Shown: piece by piece, positions 11,713 to 24,754 of the stretch
How positions within the stretch are numbered: position 1 is the stretch's first letter
How the letters are laid out: every line of letters begins with the position of its first letter
Assembly: GCA_964017125.1 (NCBI GenBank)
Contig: OZ024903.1
Coordinates: 65,680,663-65,744,662 of the forward strand
Source: Flabesymbios commensalis
Lineage: Eukaryota > Annelida > Polychaeta > Terebellida > Flabelligeridae
Length of the DNA: 64,000 bases
Direction: 5' to 3'
Position numbers and translations under genes: made by a program
The notes under the pieces: generated by a model
The model's input: the letters and a program-made list of their open reading frames with translations, nothing else
The model's database searches: none
Told to the model about the DNA's origin: nothing

Positions 11713-14103
11713 AGTCACTGGATACTACAGTATTATAATGCCGCTACAATGTGTTCTCTCAACAAACACGGCACGTGTATAGTTACGAATGTTTCACTCT
11801 ATGTGAGAGTATAATGTACTTTCTTTTTCATTGTCGTGAGTATACCACTTAATGTTTGTTTAATATTAGGGAAACATCCAAGACAGTTGCCCGGTATTAT
11901 ACGCAACATTACATGCGCAAAAAGACAATCAACAGTAACTGCTTACTTTCTGAGTTGTTGTTTCTCTGTTTTGCTTTTATACCGCAGATTTTTATATTGG
12001 AGGTTGAACCCATGGCACTGGAAGATGCAGATATTCACAATACACATTTGAATTGTTAAACATAAATGGAACACACACTGTTATAAAACGCACGTCAAAA
12101 CAATTGCATTAATGGGCTACTCAAATGCATGTACAATTGTAATCGATTTGGATAGATTATGATTACTTCTTTTAAGAAGACAGCATTACATCGTGATAAA
12201 ATGATTATCAAGAAAGATTATAATGATATATTATATGTTAGACACTAATTAGGCCAGGAGCATTAGACAAAGAAGCATGACAACCTGGAAAAAAACTAGT
12301 AGAAAGCTGAATTTTTCAGGATAGCTCCAAAACATCATCTACTCGACCACAATACAAAGTTCTGGAAGCTCCACCCTGTGGTATTTTTTATAATCCAAGA
12401 TGGCTGCCATCACTGATCGCGATATTTTTATCAAAATAATCATAACCAGCTACTCACACGAGTGACTATCATCATTTTGATCTAAGTCAATGTAGTAATA
12501 ATAATAAATGCAGTACAATTATATAAACTTTGTTTGGTGGATAATAAGTTGAAGTAAATTAAAAATAGCCGCCAAAAAATAAAACATGTAAAAAATTAAA
12601 AATGTCATTTTTTTTCATCGCTAAGGTTCTGACTAATGCTCTCGTCCTAAATAAATTATTGTAATAATTGGCTATTGGATATAACGAATGTTGACTACAT
12701 TTGTTTAATAAATATATGCATGTTGTATTTAAATAGTCATTTACTTCAGCAAAATAGTATACTTCTAGCTCAAATATACGAAATCAATAGAAAGGGTGCA
12801 GAGAACGATGTCGGGGTATATACAATCTTACTGATACTTACCTAATTTTTTAGCCCAGTGCAAAAACGATCCTAATACACTCTTTGCACGATTCTGCGCG
12901 TAGACACCCCTTCAGATACCTATACAGACATTGGGACCGATCCACGACGTTGGACCAACGTTAAGCCGGCATTGATGTCTTGTGCCTGCTGGGTTATCAG
13001 GTAATGGACCCTTATTCCAACAAACTCAACTCGTTAAAACAATATTGGTTCAATGATTGTTCAGCGTTGTAGAAGTTATGCCTATATTCGACCAGCATTG
13101 GTTCAAAGTCCTTATTCCCATGCTGATTCTACATTAACTATTCAATCACTAAGCACGTCTGAAATTGTTTGAAATATGTTACAGTTGGCAAAAATATCAC
13201 TGTTATTGGAATTGAGTGGGTTGTGAAAATATTATTACTTTTCATCCACTTGAAGCTTAGGGTCGCGTTAGTGAACATTGTTGTGTTAACATGTCTAAGG
13301 ATGAAAGCCATACAGGGACAATGTATTTAAGTTATGCATTTATATTTCTGTACACAATATCGTATGCCATAGAGAAAATAAAACATGATATCTGTATACG
13401 CGCACTGATGAATGAAATCTACAATTTTGAGCGAGACATGCACAGGTAATATATGATCCCTTGGGGTTATATTATGACCGCTCATGAACAGTCAACACGT
13501 GTGTTTGTACACATTTGTAACCACTGTTTTCTTGGGCCTGGAATAAAATACTTCACAAAAATATTGATACCATATTAACGTATCTTTTTGTAGATAATAA
13601 ATCAATATTTTAGACTATTTACTAAGTTTACATAATGATAACTCACACTGATGTAAGGTTTGGATCTTCTTACTTACTTACCGTGGTCAAATGAGTTCAT
13701 TTACTGATTAAATTTGCTGTGCCTCTATGCTGATTACTCAGTCAAATAGTGTGTATAAAATGTGTTGAAAATTGGTTGAGAATTGACTGAGAAACCCTTG
13801 CATCTTGCACGGATTGAAACAATGGGAGTTTACTGCTGGGTTACTGTCCCTAGCATTAAACCAGCATTGGGATTGAATGCCGCACTTTTTTTCTGTGCGC
13901 TCAAGACACTTGTCACTGTCAGCTCTTGGTTCCTCCCAGTGGTCACACAGCAGTCACACTGACAGTGTGGCCCGGTGTTGGGTTGGGGTTGTCCCGGCGT
14001 CACAGACTTTGGGTCAGCAAACAAAAAGCCAAATTACAACACTATAACATATCACTATAGCATATTCCAGAATTAATGTAACTACTGTATGGGTGGTATA
14101 TTA

Positions 14104-14334
14104 TTAACCCTTTGACTTCCAGGCCGGGGTGCATGCCAGGATCCAGATATACTGGTGTAGGAGTTCTATTTTTCGTCATTTGAAGCTGGAATTGCTAACG
14201 CAATTTCCAGCTTCAAATGACGAAAAATACATAAATGTAGTATATATTTGACAACAATTTGTGTCATTTTATGGTTACGTTCATTGACGAATGACGACGG
14301 AAATTTCCGTCATGTATGGTAGTGAAAAGGTTAA
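14104..14334. mobile_element. TTAA-bounded MITE with a 62-bp hairpin
   Basis: It begins TTAACCCTTTGACTTCC and ends GTGAAAAGGTTAA. The hairpin at about 14163-14229 has arms TTTTTCGTCATTTGAAGCTG and CAGCTTCAAATGACGAAAAA around GAATTGCTAACGCAATTC. It resembles the CACTTGAAGTTGTG hairpin in layout but differs in sequence. Confidence 0.7.
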
Positions 14335-16042
14335 AGGTGGCCGAAAATAGTGATTTGCTCAGGGTGAGCATACAACAGAGGATGATCCCTAAAAACTCTC
14401 GTTGTGCTTGGGCTATAAGCATATTGAGTTTGCAACAAATCTCGCTAGTTTTTTTTCTTCTGATCCAAATTTTATAGTGGTATTTCTCCCGGAGTTTTCA
14501 TCCAATCGACTTTAAACCTGGCACAATGCTCCTTATGTATTGAGGTTTCATGCTATGACTTTTAAGAGATCGGGATAGTTCAACTGGATTAAATCCGGAT
14601 TTTGGTGTCTCCAAATGTAGGGAAACTCCAAAAACAGGTATCTATTGAATGAGGGATTGTCATTTTAGCTTTTTAACAATGTAGGGCCATTCTTGCAGAC
14701 GGATGCCCACCATTGAACCAACCTTGAGTGTTTACAATGGTCAGTGTTAACCTTTTAAGTTATAAATTTGGCAATTAAAATAACAGTTGCAATTCCATCA
14801 AACACAAAAAAACGTCGAACCAATGTTGTTTTAATGTTGGGCCAGCGACAGTGATACAACATTCATTCAACAGAGAGACAAGTCAATGTGTTTACTTGGC
14901 CCTCTGAATGTGTTTCCATTTCACAAACAAATTTATATCTATATTAAAGTATAAAAACTTAGTGGGGACATCTGATATATGAAATTTGAAGTCCGAATTC
15001 TTAAGTATGAAATCTAAAATTCCAATTTAAAATGACTGCCAAAAAACCCATGAACAAAATTCCAATCAATCTGGCATAATGAAAATAACCCAACAAAATT
15101 CAAATCGGCCGGCAAAAAACTCATAAAACCTAGTCCAAACAATATTGTTACTTGAAAAGACACAATTCTCTTTTAGTTCTCTCATAGTAGGGCTAAATAG
15201 ACTGTCCTTATGTTATTAAAATACCATGTATTATTACAACATTACTGGTACATGATTGAATAAGCGGAATTGTGGGTACACGGGTATGAATAAACTACGT
15301 GTATGGTGGGAATTTAATGTGAGTGTGAATATTATGATTTAAACGACGATGCAGTCATTTTAATACAGTTAATGCCAAAGGTCATCACTGATAAAACAAG
15401 ACATGTAGTCCTACACAATACATACAGAGTGCGTACTTATCACTGTAAATATACCTGAATATAGGCCTACCTGTATTGTTGTCACATGTGTAAACACACA
15501 GCAACGGGTAGATAGAGATTTATCAACTTTGTGAAAAGGCAAACTAACATAATATTTCTGCCATAATACAGGTAATCTAAATATTTATTGCACACCCCTA
15601 TGAAGACAAGTTAATCACTAAAAGCCGACGATTTTGTGCAACAGTGGGGTTAACTGGTTGATTTTAGTGTAACTGATAGGCCTATTGTAGGCTATGGATA
15701 TAATTATCACCCTCGCATTAGGACTAGGTATCGCACACGTGTGTAGATTCAAAAGAAAACAAGCCTATTAGGGCCTACTTGAATATGAATGCGTTATATA
15801 GGATCATAAGATCAATACATATTTTTTATTTCACGATAGGAGTAAAGATGCTTCATTATCCTGGCCGTTCTTCACACCTCCTTTGTACCTTCGATATTAT
15901 ACAACTAAACATGGTCACCTACCAGGCCTATGTATTAGATAATTAGTGAAGAACACTGGGATTATTAGAAAAAAGCCTCTTCGGGCGGTGAACTGAATCA
16001 AAAACGGCCCTATTATATGTCAAAGAATGCCTAATAAACAAA

Positions 16043-16156
16043 CGTCCCCTTGGATATGAAAGGGTGTATCTGCCACTTTACACCCTTGGATATGAAAAAG
16101 TGTATCTGCCACTTTGTATAGTGGTGGAATACACCATTTCATAATCAAGGGGACGA
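16043..16156. repeat. CTTGGATAYGAAAGGGTG hairpin with duplicated left arm
   Basis: The arm CCCTTGGATATGAAAGGGTG and TATCTGCCACTTT appears twice in direct order. A single right arm ends TTTCATAATCAAGGGGACG. It lies upstream of gene B. Confidence 0.7.
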
Positions 16157-16745
16157 ATTAATAGAAAAACAGCTCTGGTAATGACGTGTCTGCTGGGTGT
16201 ACAGTGCTGTATTGGTGACGTCACAATTTATAATCATTTTAAAGCTCTGTGAAGTCACTCTTCTAATCAGTCTTGTGACATCACATATAGAAGTTTCATG
16301 GTGCCCAGGATATCCTAACATTCAATATTTTTAGTGTCTATAAAACCATGTGCTGTCTATCGCCTGTTGTTTTATTATTCATCGCTCCAAGTATCTGCTA
16401 AAGCCGGACCAAAATTCGGCCTAATTAATTTATGTTTTTACTGGTTAAACTAACTGTCTGTAACCCTCGTACTGTAACCAATAGATAATAGCTTCCGACG
16501 CCCCTGCTTAGGAGCTTTCAACTGGGAGGAAATTTTAAGAGTATAATAATTGACGTTTGAAGGTTGGTCACGAATGTTATTTGTTATTGTAATTTAGTCT
16601 TTAACCGTCATTATGTGATTGAGTTTATGTCAACATGCACAAGGCTAATACAAGTACATGTATTTCAGTAATTCTGACTACTCATGCACATGTATATTAG
16701 GCTATAGCCTACTCATGCAGGCCTACTCTATACTTTTTTTTCAGA

Positions 16746-19700
16746 ATGTCATTTTCAAAACAGAAAGAATTCCCTGAGAAGTCTGCCCAGAAAAAAATCA
16801 TTTGCACTCGTCAAGGCCGTGTTATTCTATTACTATGTGCATTTACTTTTACGGCATGCTACATCACAGGACGTACAAGACAGGTGTTATCTCAAGTAAG
16901 GAATTTCACATATTCATTGTATTCATCTAACTATTTCAAAATGGTTACATTTAACAGCATAATTATGATAACTTGAATACAATCTGTTTTGTGAGATGTA
17001 TATTGCCTTGTTAATTTATATTTCATGGGATTGTAAATTTTAATATTCAGTCTTGGCCCGATTTTTAGTAGTCTCATTATTTGTCAAATAATGTCAGAGA
17101 CAATTAAAAGGGATTAATTTACTACTCGCACATAAACTATGATTGTTATGGCCGGCGTGAGGGAGTAAGTGAAGCGTTGATGTGATAATGATACGTTTTC
17201 ATATTTGTAAATACTGTTTGAAATTACAAGGTAAATAAAAATGGATTCACCAATTTCACAGATTATTGTAGGCTACCCATACTTTGGTAGTGCTCAGTTA
17301 TTGCCAGCGACTAGTAGTGAATACCCTTTAATAGCATTGTTATGTTTATTGTTTAAACATAACATATTTTTTCTTTGTCGAATTACAGCTACTACCCTAC
17401 TACGAATGTTAACGTTGACGTATGCCTTTTAAACCTTAATGTATGAGAATGACATTACCATATTAAATGATTTTTGATTTGAATATGTACATTTTGTACA
17501 ATGGAATGTATTGTATTGTATTGTATTGTATTGTATTGTATTGTATTGTATTGTATTGTATTGTATTGTATTGTGTTGTGTTGTGTTGTGTTGTGTTGTG
17601 TTGTGTTGTGTTGTGTTGTGTTGTGTTGTGTTGTGTTGTGTTGTGTTGTGTTGTGTTGTGTTGTGTTGTGTTGTGTTGTGTTGTGTTGTGTTGTGTTGTG
17701 TTGTGTTGTGTTGTGTTGTGTTGTGTTGTGTTGTGTTGTGTTGTGCTGGCTTGTATTGTATTGTATTGTATTGTATTGTATTGTATTGTATTGTATTGTG
17801 TTGTGTTGTGTTGTGTTGTGTTGTGTTGTGTTGTGTTGTGTTGTGTTGTGTTGTGTTGTGTTGTGTTGTGTTGTGTTGTGTTGTGTTGTGTTGTGTTGTG
17901 TTGTGTTGTGTTGTGTTGTGTTGTGTTGTGTTGTACTTGCTTGTATTGTATTGTATTGTATTGTATTGTATTGTATTGTATTGTGTTGTGTTGTGTTGTG
18001 TTGTGTTGTGTTGTGTTGTGTTGTGTTGTGTTGTGTTGTGTTGTGTTGTGTTGTGTTGTGTTGTGTTGTGTTGTGTTGTGTTGTGTTGTGTTGTGTTGTG
18101 TTGTGTTGTGTTGTGTTGTGTTGTGTTGTGTTGTGTTGTGTTGTGTTGTGTTGTATTGTATTGTATTGTATTGTATTGTATTGTATTGTATTGTATTGTA
18201 TTGTATTGTATTGTATTGTATTGTATTGTATTGTATTGTATTCCATTTCATCCTATTCTATTCTATTCTATTCTATTCTATTCTATTCTATTCTATTCTA
18301 TTCTATTCTATTCTATTCTATTCTATTCTATTCTATTCTATTCTATGGCAGGGTGATGCTAAAGATAACGTCTTGTCACAAATCGATCTAAAAGAACATG
18401 ATCGCGACGAAATACAACAAAACACTACAGATATTAACAATGTTCGCACATTTCCTGCAGATAATGCTATACGAAACAACAGGTAAGATGTATGTATAAT
18501 CATAACTGTAAATCTAACTATAAGTACGCTCAGTCTCTTTTATAATGTTATGCCACTTTACAAAAAGCCTTGCTATTTAATGCGCATAATGTATTTGCAT
18601 GTATTGTTTGTATTTTTTATCATAAATGTAAAGTTTTATCAAGTAATATAATAACTGGACGCCTTTATGTACAACTGAGTCAACCTCAAAAAAAAAAACA
18701 GAAAATAAGTCTAGTGTGCCAATTGATAGACATCATGCATAGCCTTTATTCAAACACTAACCGGAAGTCCAAATTACACCTATCATGCCACCTGGTGGCG
18801 TTGAAAAAAACAGCACATGTAAAATCTTAAAATTGCTTTATCCACAAGTGGACCAACCAACACATGTATTTCGTTCATCAGCCTCACAGTCCATGTGATC
18901 ATGGTGATTTCACCTGAGCTATAAAAGATACGCATACGTTACTAAAAAACATACCACAGCTAGATCTACAAAAGTTGATAATCTGTAATGTGCGTATATT
19001 GATGTATTTTTCTACACATTTGTTAAATTGACATTAATTGTGGCTTATTAGTCCACTTGTGCATAAGTCAAAATCTTAAAATTGCTTTATGCACAACTTG
19101 ACCAACCCACACCTTTGTTTTTTCAAATCATCCTCGCGATTTCACCCGAACTATAGAAAGTTACACGTATTTTTAATATGGCAACGTCAAAATAGATCTA
19201 CAGAAGAGGCAGAACGTCTGTAATGTGTTTATTATTATATTTGTTTTACATAAATTTGTATTTCTTTAATTTACAAGAAATGTGGGTTGGTCCAGTTGTG
19301 CATAAATCAAAATGGCCATTCTTATTTATGCACAACTGGACCACAGTTTATTTGAGGCAGCGAGGCTTGAAACCGGAGGTATCTGAAGATGTGGGTGTGC
19401 CCCATGAATGTGGAAGTCGTGTGTTAGTTTAACTCAATATTTTGCTCATTTGCTTTCATGAATTTACAGTAGACCACGAACTTCAACTGTATTTATCTCA
19501 AAATGAATTTTTTGGGGTTGGTCCAGTTGTGCATAACTTCTCTAACTTGACTTAATACATTTGAGATTGAAACCCCATCACAACGTCTTAAGCATGTCGA
19601 ATCCTTGATTCCCTAGGACATTTTACTAGTATATGCATGCTTACATGTCTATGTCATAATTATATACCATCCAACAGTTCGACAGGAATAAAGAATGAAG

Positions 19701-22700
19701 ATAATAGCCATATATTTATCTATTTTCACGTATTGTTGTTTTAGATCTATTCTTCAGACTGAAGGTATCTTGCCTCAGACAGCGGCACACAGTTACCATC
19801 GGCAGCTGTTAACATGTACTTTTCCCAGAGTACACACAGAGGGACGATACATGTCTATCCTTAACAAAACCAAACAAATATTTACTCAAGCGACTGTAAG
19901 TGACAAATTATTGCGATAGGTGGTAACGCAAGGAACACCCAAATTATTCTTACACACTTGAAGTTGTGTCTCGCTAACGCGAACCACAACTTCAAGCGTG
20001 TAAGAATAATTCTTAATATTTGGTAAATTTGTGACAAAAATAGCAATATTATCAAACATAATTATTTCACCCCAACACAGTTAACTGGTTAATGTGCCTA
20101 AAATTGTAGAGATGCGGATGTAAAGATTGCTAATTGAAGTGTTGATTTGTTTAAAATTATATCACTCACATACTCTTGCCCTGTGTATAACATTATATTT
20201 TTTATGACACAAACAATCCCTGTGTATGCTCATGCAGACTTACCCGCCACGCTAAACATGCTAAAGTAAGGTCAAAATCATGTACAATTTGTTTGTGGTC
20301 GATTTCATAGCCGTGCCCTTTCAGTTTCATAAGCTGAAATAATTAAAACACGATATTAGTTTTAATTTTGTGATTTTTTAAATTTCAGTTATATAAGCAT
20401 TAACATTCCGATAACGCCATAAATAATTCTAATAATGACTCATGGAGGTGCATTACTGCATGACTGGCAGTTTAAAAGTACTGTAAACATTAATATGTTC
20501 TATATCCGATCACTTTCGTACAAATGTTTTTTTTTTAATATTATCAGCCCCGGTAGAAGTGAGAGAAAAATTCTGAATTGTTTCAAACACACATATTTTA
20601 TATTACTTGTTCTATTTCTTATTATAATAACATGCATAATATTGCTACTTCTCTTAGAAATCCTTATTTTTGAAGCAGCGAACCTGTCTTTCCCATTATA
20701 AGAATCCGTGTTGGGAAGAGGTTCTTGATGGCTCTCCCATTTATGACAAAGACAGTTCTGGACACATGTATCGTGGATATTTTCGTGGATGCTTCGCCAA
20801 AGCTCAAGATGTCTGGAGGAAACGTTTTCGGGAAGGTGTACGCAAACGTGTACGCTGCGTACCCTACGCATATCTGGCTGGTATGCCTAAATGTGGTACC
20901 ACCGACTTATACACTTCCTTACTCCTGCATGAAAACATAACAGCGGGATGTGTTAAGGAGCCTGAATGGTGGGCATGGAAAGCTCTAGGTAAAATACCCA
21001 ACAAACACGATGTGCATCAACCCAACGTCGGTCCAGCGTCGTAGACAGTAGACCAATATTGGACCAAGATTGGGTTGGTGTATCGTGTTTGCTCGGAAAA
21101 CGCTCACAGCTATCGTGGAACGTTGAACCAATATTGGTGTAATGTTGGGCCAGCGTCGTAGACGGTGGGCCAACATTAAACCAGCATTGAATCAATGTAT
21201 CTGGTGTGCTGAGTATAGAGACTTGTATCTACTAATCTGTAGAAGATGAATCAATGTTGGTTTACAGTTGGGCCAGAGTCGCAGATGGTGGACCAACTTT
21301 TAAACAACATGCTAGAGGGCGGTAAATATAATAGGCCTGTTTAAGTTATTTAATCAGGTGTCGCTTAGTTGGTTGAACATGCCCAAGGTATTTAGTTTTG
21401 GTGAGAAGTACGACACCTGGGACAATATTTTTCATTAAAATGAGATACAATGTTATGTTTATTGGGGGGGGGGGGTAGCTGCAGCATGCGTGATGTTTTA
21501 AATTGTTCCCACAAATCATGCGAATAGCATCACTTTGGGTACTATCTGGTGAGACAAGCTATATTATACTCGGTGGCCACAGTGCGAGAAATATCGTATG
21601 TTTATATTATATAGGCCTATGAACATAGAGGGTCTACGTGTGGTTATGCGTTCTGGACATCGTACTGCACATACTCTTATAATTATACTCTTATTCAGTA
21701 ATTGCTACTGCATTGAATTGCTTTTAGTGTAAAATATTCAGTTTCAAATTTTCAATATCTAGCAATGACATGATGTGTTTGTCCATACATAACAGGATAC
21801 AACGAGACAGAACCGGTGTCATTTAGTGATTATTTAGACCTGTATGACTTGCCATCGACAGTTTTCTCTGAAAAATCATCCGTGACATCTCATTATAAGG
21901 TTACATGTAAGTTTCAATTTTTTTCAATGATTTGCCCCCCTTCTTAGATATTATATCATTCAGCGGTGACATAATTATTGTTCAGTACTATAGTTGTTTA
22001 TTGTTTTGTGACCCAAAGTATTTTTAAACATCCAATGATACATCTTTTTGTTATCCAGTGGACGGGAGTCCCTCTACACTGTGGGAATACGCCCGCTGGC
22101 CTCTGTATCCTGGTAACGAAGATTACATGGAGCCGGTGATCACTCCTCCACAACTCATCTATAACCTCACACCATCAGCCAAAATCATCATCATACTCAG
22201 AAACCCCACTGTCAGGTAGGTGTAATTAGAAACCCAGTGACAGGTAGGTGTACCGAGAAACCCCACTCACATGTAGGTGTACCGAGAAACCCCACTGACA
22301 GGTAGGTGTAATTAGAAACCCACAGACAGGTAGGTGTACTGAGAAACTCACTGATAGGTAGGTGTACAGAGAAACCCACTGGCAGGTATGTGTACAAAAA
22401 AACCCACTGACAGGTAGGTGTACCGAGAAAACCCACTGACAGGTAGGTGTACTGAGAAACCCACAGACAGGTAGGTTTCAGAGAAACCCACTAACAGGTG
22501 AGTGTACGGGGAAACCCACTGACAGGTAGGTGTACAGAGAAACCCACTGACAGGTAGGTGTGCCGAGAAACCCACTGACAGGTAGGTGTACGGAGAAACC
22601 CACTGACAGGTAGGTGTGCCGAGAAACCCACTGACAGGTAGGTGTACGGAGAAACCCACTGACAGGTAGGTGTACAGAGAAACCCACTGACAGGTAGGTG

Positions 22701-24689
22701 TACAGAGAGACCCACTAACAGGTGGGTGTACTGAGAAACCCACTGACAGGTAGGTGTACAGAGAAACCCACTAACAGGTAGGTGTACAAAGACACTCACT
22801 GACAGGTGGGTGTACTGAGAAACCCACTGACAGGTAGGTGTGCCGAGAAACCCACTGACAGGTAGGAGTACAGAGAAACCCACTAACAGGTGGGTGTACT
22901 GAGAAACCCACTGACAGGTAGGTGTACCGAGAAACCCACTGACAGGTAGGTGTACAGAGAAACCCACTGACAGGTAGGTGTACCGAGAAACCCCACTGAC
23001 AGGTAGGTGTACCGAGAAACCCATTGGCAGGTAGGTGTACTGAGAACCTTACTGACAGATAGCTGTACCAAGAAACCAACTGATAGCTAGGTAGGTGTAC
23101 CCAGAAACCCCACTGACAGGTAAGTGCACTGAGAAATCTACTTACATACATGTGTACCGTGAAACCCCATCGACAGTTGGGTATACTGATAAACCCTACC
23201 GACAGGTATATGTACTGAGGAACCCATTGACAGGTAGATGTACTAAGACACCCCACTGACATGTATTGTAGGTGCACTGGCAAAGCCATTGACCGGTGAA
23301 TGTACTGCAAACATAATATAACATAATATAATTTTAACGCAGCGGCCTGCAACATTATAATTAAAGTATATTATTTCCAGCACAAGCAAACTTATACAAT
23401 TTTATTATTGTATTAATTGTGTCTACTCCAATTACCCAAGTGCGGCATGTAACATAATTGATATGCATGCAACATAATATGCATAAGTTTCTGCTGCTGA
23501 TAATGATAAATCAGCTGAGCTCCTCTCATCTAATATGGTTATAGGTTGTATTCGCATTACTACCACCAGGAGAACGATATTGAACATCCTGCCAATCCTG
23601 AAGACTTCCACGTCAGAGTAAAACAAGCAATCACCAGGTGGCGCCATTGTACGTACAGCAGATCCGAAAGAGAGTGTGCATTTGACGTGTGTCTGTTCAA
23701 CACAACAGGTGGTACTCCAGTTTCACAGAAGGTATTATCAGTATAATAATCTATATCCACTCGCTCACTCACTCACTCACTCACTCACTCACTCACTCAC
23801 TCACTCACTCACTCACTCACTCACTCACTCACTCACTCACTCACTCACTCACTCACTCACTCACTCACTCACTCACTCACTCACTCACTCACTCACTCAC
23901 TCACTCACTCACTCACTCACTCACTCACTCACTCACTCACTCACTCACTCACTCACTCACTCACTCACTCACTCACTCACTCACTCACTCACTCACTCAC
24001 TCACTCACTCACTCACTCACTCACTCACTCACTGATCTGTGTATATTTTTTGCAGATAACTCTTGTAGCTGGACTATATTATATTTATATCGCAGATTGG
24101 ATGAGGGTTTTTCCAGGTGATCAGTTAAAAATCATCACTCTGGAGGATTACAGGCAAAACAAAACTAACGTGGTGACAGATGTAATCCATTTTCTAGAGA
24201 TTGGTACGTTATATTTATCTAATTTAAAACATGTTGTAGGCCCTATTGAAAGAAACGCATACTTTATTGAATTACACGTATTTGACATTTTACTATGCAT
24301 ATTACATATATTATACATTTTAGAAAGCTATTTAGAAATTATATATTTACGTTTTAAATAGAAAATCTACATCTTTAGCATGCTATTTTCTTAAAATTGG
24401 TAAACATGTTAAAATATCAGACAATACCAATATAAATTACTTAGTATATTTGAAATAATTTTTATCTTGTATTTATTCCCACTAATTTTCTCATCAAATA
24501 GGTGATGTCTGTGACAGGATGAGAGACAAGTTAAATAGGAGCATCATACAAAACGAAGGAAAAAAATCAGGTACCCGGCTACCAATGCTTGAATCAACTC
24601 GTTACATGCTACATGAGTTCTACTCTCCCTATAACAAAAAACTGTCAGTTCTTTTGGGTGAGACCCAATTTGAATGGGATGTGAGATAA
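16746..24689 (+). CDS. gene B: carbohydrate sulfotransferase 15-like paralogue, nine exons
   Basis: Predicted Golgi PAPS-dependent sulfotransferase of the CHST15 group. Exons 16746-16895, 18352-18482, 19745-19895, 20658-20988, 21796-21906, 22059-22215, 23545-23731, 24056-24203 and 24502-24689 join in phase into 517 residues. Intron phases are identical to gene A. Residues about 26-41 are the signal anchor and exons 2-3 the stem. PKCGTTDL lies at about 221-228 and RNPTVR-LYSHY at about 339-349; gene A has D where B has V, at a variable position. NxT and NxS sites occur in the luminal part. Exon 6 is almost identical to that of gene A, unlike every other exon. Introns 1, 6 and 7 carry a pentamer satellite, a splice-donor minisatellite and a TCAC array, two of them directly beside splice sites. 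The gene ends 505 bp from convergent gene C. Exons 4-9 are secure and exon 2 moderately so. Confidence 0.88.
17506..18240 (+). repeat. pentanucleotide satellite (TTGTA)n/(TTGTG)n
   Basis: About 735 bp of pentamers alternate between TTGTA blocks and long TTGTG blocks. The pattern resets twice at the interruptions GCTGGCTTGTA (about 17744) and ACTTGCTTGTA (about 17934), a higher-order layout of roughly 190-260 bp. It lies in intron 1 of gene B. All frames are open because the pentamer lacks stops. Confidence 0.97.
18247..18346 (+). repeat. (TTCTA)n microsatellite abutting the exon 2 acceptor of gene B
   Basis: About 20 copies of TTCTA run to 18346 and are followed at once by TGGCAG and exon 2 at 18352. 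The pyrimidine-rich repeat occupies the place of the polypyrimidine tract and branch region. Confidence 0.95.
18836..19545. repeat. inverted-repeat cluster with GTTGGTCCAGTTGTGCATAA
   Basis: Four blocks carry this word or its complement: about 18836-18863, 19050-19113, 19283-19343 and 19515-19538. The two middle blocks are hairpins (GTGCATAA..TTATGCACAA). They are spaced about 210-230 bp apart, with similar intervening text (TAGATCTACARAAG, TGTAATGTG). This looks like a foldback or tandemly repeated small element in intron 2 of gene B. Confidence 0.7.
19948..20015. repeat. CACTTGAAGTTGTG hairpin
   Basis: Arms ATTATTCTTACACACTTGAA and TTCAAGCGTGTAAGAATAAT surround GTTGTGTCTCGCTAACGCGAACCACAAC in intron 3 of gene B. 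The outer arm TTCTTACACA is not shared with other copies, yet it is matched by its own partner. Confidence 0.8.
20996..21330. repeat. two or three CCCAGCAAACAC-family palindromes in tandem
   Basis: At 20996-21100, CCAACAAACACGATGTG is paired with GTATCGTGTTTGCT around CAGCGTCGTAGAC. A second copy at about 21110-21195 and a decayed third to 21330 carry GTTGGGCCAGCGTCGTAGAC and GTTGGGCCAGAGTCGCAGA. They lie in intron 4 of gene B. Confidence 0.7.
22196..23310 (+). repeat. 28-bp minisatellite built on the exon 6 / intron 6 junction of gene B
   Basis: About 39 copies of the same unit as in gene A start at the real exon 6 end and donor. The prevailing subtypes (ACAGAGAAACCCACTG, GCCGAGAAACCC, ACGGAGAAACCC, CACTAACAGGTGGG) differ from those in gene A, so the two arrays expanded or homogenised separately. 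CAG|GTAGGTGT is preserved in most units. Units decay towards the 3' end. Confidence 0.95.
23762..24033 (+). repeat. (TCAC)n tetranucleotide array
   Basis: About 68 uninterrupted copies end 22 bp before the exon 8 acceptor of gene B. Only ATCTGTGTATATTTTTTGCAG-type sequence separates it from the exon. The same tetramer on the complementary strand forms 34211-34590. Confidence 0.97.
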
Positions 24690-24754
24690 TCAGGGCTTTT
24701 ACGACTACAAATTTTTCTATCGCTTGTTTGCTGTATTACCACGTGTAGCAGATA

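Larger units (their letters stand above)
11556..16042. other. intergenic region between genes A and B
   Basis: It contains a CTTGGATA hairpin at 11636-11712 and a TTAA element at 14104-14334. Decayed CCCAGCAAACAC-family pieces lie at about 12930-13000, 13850-14030 and 14690-14890. AATAAA-type signals downstream of gene A (for example near 12500) could serve as its polyadenylation site, but none is decisive. I recognise no other gene. Confidence 0.5.

Noticed and set aside
17455-18486. Open frames of 260-340 residues made of CIVLY, CVVLC or TQHNT repeats
   Set aside because: These are artefacts of the stop-free pentamer satellite in intron 1 of gene B.
23676-24120. SLTHSLTH open frames here and at 34078-34613
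   Set aside because: These are translations of the TCAC/TGAG tetramer arrays with no independent coding evidence.
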